Shown: piece after piece, positions 38,678 through 46,465 of the stretch
How the letters are laid out: the number at the start of each line of letters is the position of its first letter
How positions within the stretch are numbered: position 1 is the stretch's first letter
Assembly (NCBI GenBank): GCA_023807065.1
Contig: JAJJLU010000342.1
Span: 25,949-89,948, forward strand
Source: Isotricha intestinalis
Lineage: Eukaryota > Ciliophora > Litostomatea > Vestibuliferida > Isotrichidae
Reading direction: 5' to 3'
DNA length: 64,000 bases
The notes under the pieces: generated by a model
Told to the model about the DNA's origin: nothing
The model's input: only the letters and a program-made list of their open reading frames with translations
The model's database searches: none
Position numbers and translations under genes: made by a program

Positions 38678-39814
38678 TTATTTATTTTTTCCTTTAATAA
38701 TTTTCTTAAACAATCTTTTCTCATAAAACCCATCTTTAGAAACAATAACATAAAATTGAATTTCTTTATCATTCTCTGGTAATTTAATGAGTTTTCCTTT
38801 ATCAGAAACAAATTCTTTATCATCACAATCAAAAGTGATAACAAAACCTTTTTTTAAAAATTGTAAAATTTCAAATTCCTTAAGAACCATATTATATTTA
38901 AAATAATTCCAAAAATTATTTCTCCTAATAGTTTGAGGACATTCTTTTCCACTGAAAAAATGATGTCCAACTACATCTTCAATATTCAAATTATATTCAT
39001 CCATTAAATAAGCAACTAATTTTGCAGTTTTCATCCAAGTATAAAATATATCAGTACCTTTATCTAAACAACTTTCAATTCCAATAGAATTAACATTTCC
39101 TCCTCTATTACCAATTTTCTTAAAAATTGGGGAATACCAAGTTCTTCCTAAAAAATATCTATTATTATGAATAATAACTCTAATTCCCATATCATTAATA
39201 TCACTACTCTTTAAAATTTCACTTCCTTTTCTTGGAGCAGTAATATTACTTTTTTTCCCATTAATTTCAAAATAACCATCTTCACTTATAGTAATATTAG
39301 GTTTGGGTTCAGAGCCTAAAATATTAGTAGGAAATTCCTCATAGTCATATTGGGTACCATCACCAGCATGCCATGCAATCTCGTCATCGGGGATGTTGTG
39401 CCAATATCCATCATTACCTACTACATAATGGTAGGATACATCATAAAGAGTACCGTCAGGGAGGTGTCCATCATGCACTGCTCGACTCCATCCTTCTGCA
39501 TTAAATAAAAAAGAACCTGTGTCATGGACGCATATCATTTTTTTAGGCTTTTTTTTTCCTGGACGATTGTGGTTTGTTTTTGGTGCTATGTTCTCTGTTA
39601 TTTCCAAGGATTCAAATAAATAAGGAAGGAGTGATGGAAGGATTGCATGTTGGTATGTTTCTTCTCCATAAGCAGTTATTTGGTCATTTGGAAGAGGGAT
39701 ATTATATATTGTTTCAAAATAATCGAGAATTGAAGTTATTGTTGGTTCAGAGTCTTGAAATTGGAGTTTATTTATTGTGAGAAACATAAGTGTTGCAAAA
39801 AGAAAATATTTCAT
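38678..39814 (-). CDS. Secreted N-acetylmuramoyl-L-alanine amidase (Amidase_2/PGRP fold)
   Basis: 378 aa. A short hydrophobic N-terminus (MKYFLFATLMFLTINK) reads as a signal peptide. The catalytic domain (~90-300) is a type-2 amidase, which cuts the bond between muramic acid and L-alanine in peptidoglycan. The three zinc ligands of this fold are in place: His97 (ICVHDTG), His284 (VVGHHFFSGK) and Cys292 (ECPQ). Lys290, two before the cysteine, matches the catalytic lysine of T7 lysozyme. SYHYVVGNDG and DEIAWHAGDG are further family motifs. An insert of ~75 residues (160-235) precedes the helix GIESCLD. The C-terminal ~70 residues form a small beta-like extension. 'SGKECP' is the bacterial form of the motif. 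I infer secretion into phagosomes to digest bacteria and possible transfer from bacteria. Confidence 0.88.
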   Translation of the reverse strand: MKYFLFATLMFLTINKLQFQDSEPTITSILDYFETIYNIPLPNDQITAYGEETYQHAILPSLLPYLFESLEITENIAPKTNHNRPGKKKPKKMICVHDTGSFLFNAEGWSRAVHDGHLPDGTLYDVSYHYVVGNDGYWHNIPDDEIAWHAGDGTQYDYEEFPTNILGSEPKPNITISEDGYFEINGKKSNITAPRKGSEILKSSDINDMGIRVIIHNNRYFLGRTWYSPIFKKIGNRGGNVNSIGIESCLDKGTDIFYTWMKTAKLVAYLMDEYNLNIEDVVGHHFFSGKECPQTIRRNNFWNYFKYNMVLKEFEILQFLKKGFVITFDCDDKEFVSDKGKLIKLPENDKEIQFYVIVSKDGFYEKRLFKKIIKGKNK

Positions 39815-39887
39815 TTTTTTCTATATTCAAAAAAAAATATAATTATAAACACCCTCAAAAGAATAGAATAATACAAAATACAAAAAA

Positions 39888-40610
39888 ATGTCTTCTGACA
39901 CAAAATATTCTGAAGGAGTTCGTCATTATGACAATGGTAAATATGTAGGTGAATTTTATGATGGTATTCGTGAAGGAAAGGGAATATTTTATTATAACAA
40001 TGGTGAGAAATATGATGGTGATTGGAAGAATGGGAGAATAGAAGGAAAAGGTTCATATACATATAAAAGTGGTTCAAAATATGATGGAGAATGGAAAAAT
40101 GGAAATATGGAAGGAACTGGTATATTTTATTATCAAAATGGTGATAAATATGTAGGTCATTTTGAGAAAGATTTAAAAAATGGAAAAGGAATAATGTACT
40201 ATGATGGAGGAGATAAATATGATGGTGAATGGAAGAAAGGTTTAATGGATGGTAAAGGAATATTTTATTATGCTAGTAAAAGTAAATATGAAGGTTATTA
40301 TAAAGAAGGAAAAAAAAATGGAAAAGGGATTCTTTATTATAATGATGGAGATATTTATAATGGAAATTGGAAAAATGATAAAAGAGATGGAAAAGGTGTT
40401 TTAGAATTTCATAATAATGAAAAATATGATGGAGAATGGAAAGATGATGTTATGAATGGGAAAGGAGTTTATAATTTTGATAATGGAGATATTTATGATG
40501 GAGAGTGGAAAAAAGGAAAAGCTGAAGGAAAATGTAGGTTTTATCATTCTTCTCAAGGAAAATGGGTTAATGAAATTTGGAAAGATAATCAGTTTTGGAA
40601 AGAAGCTTAA
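39888..40610 (+). CDS. MORN-repeat protein with nine repeats
   Basis: 240 aa, made almost entirely of nine consecutive 23-residue MORN units between residues ~16 and 222, for example KYDGEWKNGNMEGTGIFYYQ and IYDGEWKKGKAEGKCRFYH. Each has the Y-x-G-x-W/F...G-x-G pattern. The last unit is degenerate and is followed by a short tail (VNEIWKDNQFWKEA). MORN arrays form elongated beta sheets that act in dimerisation and, in protists, at cortical or ciliary structures. No kinase or other domain is attached. It is divergent from the amidase gene, 73 bp between start codons. Confidence 0.9.
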   Translation: MSSDTKYSEGVRHYDNGKYVGEFYDGIREGKGIFYYNNGEKYDGDWKNGRIEGKGSYTYKSGSKYDGEWKNGNMEGTGIFYYQNGDKYVGHFEKDLKNGKGIMYYDGGDKYDGEWKKGLMDGKGIFYYASKSKYEGYYKEGKKNGKGILYYNDGDIYNGNWKNDKRDGKGVLEFHNNEKYDGEWKDDVMNGKGVYNFDNGDIYDGEWKKGKAEGKCRFYHSSQGKWVNEIWKDNQFWKEA

Positions 40611-40867
40611 AATATTTTTTTATTTTTTTGTTTTTTATTTTATGTTTTTTTTTGGTAGGTTTTAATTTATTTTAATTAAATTAATTTTTATTATTTTTTT
40701 TTTAAAATGTTTTTTACAAATGATTTTTTATCATATATAATTTTTAAAGTTACTATATATAAATTACATTTAAGTAATTCCTAATATTAGAATAAACCTT
40801 TCTAAAATTTAAGATTTATCAATACCATAATAAATCAAAATTATAAAACAAAAAATGCTATATAAAT

Positions 40868-41389
40868 TTAAACTTTATTATATATATCCATAGATTGTTG
40901 TTTTAATTGTTTAATAAAACCTTCATTAGGTTTCGAACAAGGTCTTTTTTGATTCATAATATTAAAAGCTTCAGTGAATGTGAGTTTTTTAATGATAATC
41001 ATATACATTAAACATATTGAAACACTTCTTGAGACTCCTTCTCCACAATGAATTAAAATTTTATTTCCATTTGTACTTCCTTCTTCAATAAATTTATTTG
41101 TTTTATTTACATAATCTTCAAGTTCTTGATATTCAAAATCATAAAGAGGAATATTTAAATATTGAAAATTATTTTCTTTTTGAAATAAATTTACTAAATG
41201 TATTCCACAATTTAATATATGTGTTATTTTGTTTAAAATTAAAAATTTTTTACTTAAAGCTGAAGCATAATTTCCTACAAAAATATTAGGAAGAATTTCA
41301 TCTGCAGAAGGAATTTTTATGCTATGTTGTAAAACTTTATTTATTATTTTAAATTGTTCGTCATTAACACCAAAATCATTTTCTTTCAT
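40868..41389 (-). CDS. Dual-specificity protein phosphatase (atypical DUSP)
   Basis: 173 aa, a stand-alone DSP domain without a kinase-binding rhodanese domain. The signature loop is HCGEGVSRS with nucleophile Cys115 and phosphate-binding Arg121 (C-x5-R). Asp84 in the loop PLYDFEYQEL is a good candidate for the general acid. The start of the fold is marked by ADEILPNIFVGNYASAL. The C-terminal helix KRPCSKPNEGFIKQL is the usual 'RP...P..GF..QL' motif of the family. All catalytic parts are present, so it should be active on phospho-Ser/Thr/Tyr (or RNA/lipid) substrates; the target is unknown. Confidence 0.9.
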   Translation of the reverse strand: MKENDFGVNDEQFKIINKVLQHSIKIPSADEILPNIFVGNYASALSKKFLILNKITHILNCGIHLVNLFQKENNFQYLNIPLYDFEYQELEDYVNKTNKFIEEGSTNGNKILIHCGEGVSRSVSICLMYMIIIKKLTFTEAFNIMNQKRPCSKPNEGFIKQLKQQSMDIYNKV

Positions 41390-41573
41390 TTATTTTAATT
41401 ATTATTTAATCTTTTTTAAAAAATAATGATATTTATAATAAGGAAATTAACGGATTTAAATAAAACAATTATTTTTTTCACAAAATAAAATATTATTTAA
41501 ATTAAATAAATTAGATTTAATTATAGAAAAAAAATTTAAATTATATAAAACAAAAGTATAATTAAAATATAAT

Positions 41574-42617
41574 TTAATGTTGATAATCTTCATTTAAAAC
41601 TTTAAAAGAAAATCTCTCATTATTACAATTCCAATTATTTTGTAATCTATATACTAATCCTTCTCTACAATTATTAGTTCCATTATATTTCCCTTTACTC
41701 TTTTCAATTAATTCTTCTAAAGAATAATTAAAAGAATTTCCTTTTTCACAAATTTCAACCATAGATAAATCCATTAAATTACAAACATCTATCATTTCAT
41801 TTAAATCTAAATATTTATTATTAATAATATCTTTAATAGTAAAAATTGCAATTTTCAATTCATTAACACAAAGATTGTTTTTTTGAACTCCAGGACCATA
41901 TATTTCACCTTGAATAGCATATTTACAATTTAATTTTCTTAATTTTTCTTCAATATTATATTTTTTTGCTATCTTTGAATATATATCTTTTATATCATAT
42001 TCTCTTACTTGATTTCTTGAACAAATATAAAATAAATTATTTGAAGGATTTATTAAATAAGTTCCTGAAGTTCCATCATATTTAATACTTGAATAAAATG
42101 GTTTGTTTTTAAATTTATCTAAATAACCTAAATTACTTTGAATTCTTTCTTCATCAGATTTTTCTATCAAATCTTTTGGAAATGGTAATTTTGACATTTG
42201 AACTCCTTTTGGAAGAGCTAAATCAGAATCATTATTATATTTAGTAATATTTAAAATTTTTGTGACATCAGTTCCTATTTCATAATCTTCATTTAATAAT
42301 TTATTATTATTTAATATTGATAAAGGAAGAATTAAGCCTTGAGAAATAAATTTTTTCCCAAATTTTTTTTTTCTCACTTCGTAATTATTATTTTTTAATA
42401 TTTGAGCCCAATCTTCATTACTTGGAAGTAAACTATCTATTTCTATATATATTATTTTCTGTCCTTGAGAATATTCTCCTTTTGTCACAGCTACTTTCCA
42501 TCCAAGAACAGAAGCTGATTCTAATTTATTTAATGAAGGTATTGGCTCTATTTTACTTATTTCTTGAATTGATGCTAATTTACGTTTTTTATCTAATAAT
42601 GATATATCTTTTTCCAT
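41574..42617 (-). CDS. ATP-dependent RNA ligase with N-terminal OB domain (Rnl5/Naegleria type)
   Basis: 347 aa. Residues ~12-130 form an OB-like domain (LASIQEISKIEPIPSLNKLE, then SVLGWKVAVTKGEYSQGQ). The nucleotidyltransferase domain follows with all motifs: I KYDGTS (adenylated Lys179), Ia FYICSRN (196-202), III YAIQGEIYGPGV (233-244), IV REGLVYRL (Glu319), V FSFKVLN (Lys339). An OB domain placed before the ligase core is characteristic of the Naegleria gruberi ligase group (Rnl5), as opposed to T4 Rnl1/Rnl2. These enzymes seal 3'-OH/5'-phosphate RNA nicks. It is likely active. The physiological RNA substrate is unknown. Confidence 0.88.
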   Translation of the reverse strand: MEKDISLLDKKRKLASIQEISKIEPIPSLNKLESASVLGWKVAVTKGEYSQGQKIIYIEIDSLLPSNEDWAQILKNNNYEVRKKKFGKKFISQGLILPLSILNNNKLLNEDYEIGTDVTKILNITKYNNDSDLALPKGVQMSKLPFPKDLIEKSDEERIQSNLGYLDKFKNKPFYSSIKYDGTSGTYLINPSNNLFYICSRNQVREYDIKDIYSKIAKKYNIEEKLRKLNCKYAIQGEIYGPGVQKNNLCVNELKIAIFTIKDIINNKYLDLNEMIDVCNLMDLSMVEICEKGNSFNYSLEELIEKSKGKYNGTNNCREGLVYRLQNNWNCNNERFSFKVLNEDYQH

Positions 42618-42659
42618 TTTTATGATATTTTTAAATTAAAATAAATAATTAAAAAAATA

Positions 42660-44384
42660 TTATCCCCAAATTTTAATAGTTTTGTCAGCACTTCCAGAAA
42701 TAATACTACCATCACTTAATTCAACTAGACTCCAAATGCTACTATTATGAGCACATTCTTTAATAAACATTTTAACTAAATTTCCCTTATAAAATTTATA
42801 TTTAACAATAGAATTTTTATTATTTAAATCACAGACTCCAAAAGCAAATAAATTATCTGAACATTTAACAACAGAATAAATACCTTTATAGCCATGAATA
42901 ATTTGAATTAATTCATGCTTACTAATATCAATTAAATAAAAACCTTTTGAATTAACTCCTCCAATACATAAAACATTATTATTTAATAAACATAAAGCAG
43001 AAGGATAACTTATTTCAATATTAGTAAAAGTATTTATATTAATATATGTATTTAAATCCCAAAATTGAAGATAATGATCTTCATATGATGTTGTTATAAA
43101 TTCCTTATTATTTAATATTAAAGCATCTGAAGAAGAATTAGTTTTGAGAAAATTTATTGATTTTTCATTTATATATAATTGTGTTTTTGGATTATAATTC
43201 CAAATTATCATTGTTTTATCTCTTGAAAATGATATTAAAATATTTTCATTTTTTTCAATAACTTTATTTATTCTATCACTATGACCTTCTAAAGTTTGTT
43301 CTACTTTATATTTGTTATTATCAATTAAATTTATTATTTTCATTGTTTTATCTGAACTTGTTGTTATAATTCTACCATTTTTTAATTGGGTAAAAAAATA
43401 TATTGGTCCATTATGAACATTGATTTTACATTGAAGTTCAAAATTTTTTTTTGAATATATGTTTAAATTTGTATCATTCGATGAAGAAGCTAATCTTCCA
43501 TCTTTTAATATTTTTAAACATATTATTGTCCCTGAATGTTCTTGAATTATTTTTTTACAAGTTTCTATTTTATTTGAAAATATAAAAGGAGAATTTTCTA
43601 TTGTGAAAATTAAGTTATTTTGTAATTGCTCTATTTTATCATTATTTTCTATTATTAATTTAAATTGATTTTTTATTTCAAATAAATTTTTAATTATGTT
43701 GAAATTTAAATTTTTTTTATTTTCTTCATATTCATAAGTGTATAATAAATTTTTAAAAAAATTTATTTGTTCAAAACAATCTTCTCTATATTTCTTTAAA
43801 TTAGAAATAATTTGATTTTGAAATTCATTTATTTTTTGAATTTTCATTTCGAAATTTTTAATAATTGTATAAAATTCATTTTTAATTTCATCTTTTAATA
43901 AAGTCAAATTAATTTTAATATGATTTTGATGTTCATTTAAGCAAAAAGCACATAAATTTTCTTTGCAATTTTTACAATAAGAAAAAAAAGTATTTGAATG
44001 TTTGAGACAAAAACCATCAAATCTACATAATTTAAATTCATTATGTTCACTATGATTTTGAATGCAATTTTTACATAATATTTTTTTACAATTTGAACAA
44101 TAAAGAAAATCATTGTTGTTTAAATTTGGGGTTTTATTACATTCAAAACAATTTGAATTAAAAATTGATTTTTGTTCATTTTTTTCAAAATAATCACTTA
44201 ATGTTTCTTTTCCTTTATGATTATTTGGACAAATATATTGTATTGAAAAATTATTATTAATGCTTGCAAAAGAAAATGAAGGAATCAAATTACATTCAAG
44301 ACAACGAAATATATTTAATGGTGTGAATGGTTTTATTTTTGTGTTTTTTTCCATCGAAATATTCATTGAAAAATATATTTTCAA
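42660..44384 (-). CDS. B-box zinc finger, coiled coil and WD40 repeat protein
   Basis: Up to 574 aa; ATGs at codons 1, 7 and 11 are all possible, and I cannot choose among them. Residues ~28-110 hold paired Cys motifs (FRCLECNLIP; CFECNKTP; YCSNCKKILCKNCIQNHSEH). Residues ~120-155 are a second B-box-like finger (DGFCLKHSNTFFSYCKNC, then CAFCLNEHQNH). A coiled coil covers ~165-270. A C-terminal WD40 propeller (~285-574) has repeats such as IICLKILKDGRLASSSNDTN and an end motif SADKTIKIWG. The layout resembles TRIM-like scaffolds but with WD repeats in place of B30.2 and no classical RING. Role unknown. Confidence 0.8.
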   Translation of the reverse strand: MKIYFSMNISMEKNTKIKPFTPLNIFRCLECNLIPSFSFASINNNFSIQYICPNNHKGKETLSDYFEKNEQKSIFNSNCFECNKTPNLNNNDFLYCSNCKKILCKNCIQNHSEHNEFKLCRFDGFCLKHSNTFFSYCKNCKENLCAFCLNEHQNHIKINLTLLKDEIKNEFYTIIKNFEMKIQKINEFQNQIISNLKKYREDCFEQINFFKNLLYTYEYEENKKNLNFNIIKNLFEIKNQFKLIIENNDKIEQLQNNLIFTIENSPFIFSNKIETCKKIIQEHSGTIICLKILKDGRLASSSNDTNLNIYSKKNFELQCKINVHNGPIYFFTQLKNGRIITTSSDKTMKIINLIDNNKYKVEQTLEGHSDRINKVIEKNENILISFSRDKTMIIWNYNPKTQLYINEKSINFLKTNSSSDALILNNKEFITTSYEDHYLQFWDLNTYININTFTNIEISYPSALCLLNNNVLCIGGVNSKGFYLIDISKHELIQIIHGYKGIYSVVKCSDNLFAFGVCDLNNKNSIVKYKFYKGNLVKMFIKECAHNSSIWSLVELSDGSIISGSADKTIKIWG

Positions 44385-44488
44385 ATTAAAAAAAAATTTA
44401 AAAAATAAAATTATTATAGGGATATTAAAATTATTATTTTATTCAATTTTAATCTTTATCCAAAAAATAAATTATTTATTTATATAAA

Positions 44489-46183
44489 ATGATTTTATAT
44501 CATTTAGATATTCTTTCTTCTCCAATAACAATATATTACAATAAAAGAGAAAAGCATTCTTCATTTTTTTCAGTTTTTCTTTCTTTTATAATATATTTTA
44601 CAGGTTTATTTTTAACAATATATTTTTTCATAGATTTTTTAAAAAGAAAATATCCATCGACTTTTTTTTACAAAACAATATTAGAAGACACAGGTAAAAT
44701 ATATTTAAACAAAAGTGATTTTTTCCATTTTTTAAATATATATAGTAATAATAGTTATGATAACACAGATAATTATATTGTAGTAGGTTTTATATCAAAT
44801 AATTCAGAATATAATGCATTTGGAGAAAAAGAAATGGATTATTGGATTTATGATAAATGTGATGAATCAGATTTAGAATTTTTTATAGGAAAAATAAATT
44901 ATACTGAATTTAACAGAGGATTATGTTTAAAAAAATTTTATAATTCAAATGAAAAAGAATTTTATAATATAAATGAATCTAAATTTGAATATCCTTATGA
45001 TTTACATGGAATAGATTCTAAAGAACATGAATTTTATGTAATTGGTGCTTATGGATGTAATTTTAATATAAGTAATTATATTCCTGATAATTGTTCAATA
45101 ACAGAAGAAAATGAAAATATTTTAAGAGGAGATGAAATTTTTTTATTTATTACTTCTGCTTTTGCAGATTTACAAAATTATACTTATCCAATAAAAGAAA
45201 AAATAATTTCTTATTTTTCTACTATTCCTTCTATTTTGGGAACTTTAAAAACTTTAAGTTTCCATTCTTTAAAAGTTCACTCTGATAATGGAATATTCTT
45301 GCATAATATTCATAATTATTATTCTTTAGTTTTGGATTCATTATCTTCTAAAAGTAATGTTTATACAAAACCTTCTACTTTATTTATCATTCAATTAGGA
45401 AATGAACTTGATTTCTATGAAAGATTTTATAGTAAAATTCAAGATATTTTTGCTAAATTAGGAGGAATGCTTGGAATAATTCTTGTTGTTGTGAAAGAAT
45501 GTCATGAAATTTTGTATTATAAATTTAGATTATTGTATGATTTTAATAATTTAATTTTTAAAGAAATTGGGAATAAGAAAAAAAATGAAGAAATTAATTC
45601 TTCTATTAATAATTCGAAAACACCTATCACTTTACAAAGAAGTAATTATATTTCATTTAATAAAAAAAAATTTAATTTGAATCCAAATTATAATTCAAAA
45701 AACATAATAAAAAATAGTATTTGTGATAATATTGATAAAAAGGAAAATAATAAATTATTTTCCAATTTAAAAGTAGATAAAAATACTGATGATTTTAATA
45801 AAATGGAAAAAAATTATAAGAAATTAAGTTATTTACAATATGTGTTAAATTTTTTCATATGTAATTCAAAAAATGATAATTATTTAAATCAAATTTTTAT
45901 TTATAGAACAAATATTTTAAGTGAATCAACATTTTTATCAAATTTCTTAAATATTGAATTTTTAAAGGCAGGAGTAAAAAATATTTATGATAATTTAAAT
46001 CATAAAAATGAGAATAAACATAGTAAAAAAGTTGAATTTTCTGAAGAAAATAATAATAATATTTTATCTACTTTAATAAAAAATAATCATTCGAATATTC
46101 CTAGTTCAAGTAATTTTCAAATTGAATCTAATAAAACTTATGAATCAAAAATAAATTTAGCAATTAATGATAACATAAAGTAA
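44489..46183 (+). CDS. Two-TM membrane protein with large extracellular domain, ciliate-type family
   Basis: 564 aa. TM1 is at ~28-50 (FLSFIIYFTGLFLTIYFFI). A ~270-residue lumenal or extracellular domain follows, with several N-x-S/T sites and paired cysteines (KCDESDLEF, GLCLKKF, YGCNF, DNCSI). TM2 is at ~322-340, just after the motif YERFYSKIQDIFAKLGG. The cytosolic tail is Asn/Lys/Ser-rich. As far as I recall, ciliate genomes encode many copies of uncharacterised proteins ending their outer domain with a 'Y-x-R-x-Y-x-KIQD-x-x-A-x-x-GG' block before TM2. The topology is like that of P2X or ENaC channels, but there is no sequence evidence for channel function. Confidence 0.72.
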   Translation: MILYHLDILSSPITIYYNKREKHSSFFSVFLSFIIYFTGLFLTIYFFIDFLKRKYPSTFFYKTILEDTGKIYLNKSDFFHFLNIYSNNSYDNTDNYIVVGFISNNSEYNAFGEKEMDYWIYDKCDESDLEFFIGKINYTEFNRGLCLKKFYNSNEKEFYNINESKFEYPYDLHGIDSKEHEFYVIGAYGCNFNISNYIPDNCSITEENENILRGDEIFLFITSAFADLQNYTYPIKEKIISYFSTIPSILGTLKTLSFHSLKVHSDNGIFLHNIHNYYSLVLDSLSSKSNVYTKPSTLFIIQLGNELDFYERFYSKIQDIFAKLGGMLGIILVVVKECHEILYYKFRLLYDFNNLIFKEIGNKKKNEEINSSINNSKTPITLQRSNYISFNKKKFNLNPNYNSKNIIKNSICDNIDKKENNKLFSNLKVDKNTDDFNKMEKNYKKLSYLQYVLNFFICNSKNDNYLNQIFIYRTNILSESTFLSNFLNIEFLKAGVKNIYDNLNHKNENKHSKKVEFSEENNNNILSTLIKNNHSNIPSSSNFQIESNKTYESKINLAINDNIK

Positions 46184-46465
46184 TATAAAATATATTATTT
46201 TTTAAATTATAGATACTTACATTTATCGTTTGTTATATAATATATTAAGTAAAAAATGTAACAAACATTATATAATTATTAGTTATAAAATTGTTTAAAA
46301 AATATTAAATATTATAAAGTTAAATTTCAAAATTATGGAAAAAATTTTTAATTTTTTTTGATTAATCATATAAATTTTCCCAATTCAATTTTTATATTAT
46401 ATATAAAATATTCAAATTTTAATTTGTGATTAAAAAAAAATAATTATTTAAAAACACTGAAATCT

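Noticed and set aside
40456..40665. Plus-strand second frame inside the MORN gene
   Set aside because: Shadow frame over repeats that are clearly coded in the main frame.
42660..44384. Calling the B-box/WD40 protein a TRIM E3 ligase
   Set aside because: The first Cys pairs do not form a regular C3HC4 RING, so ligase activity is not supported.
46228..46266. 8-bp inverted repeat GTTTGTTA...TAACAAAC
   Set aside because: Lies between convergent genes, but the arms are short and the loop is 23 bases of A/T; no basis for calling a terminator or a mobile-element end.
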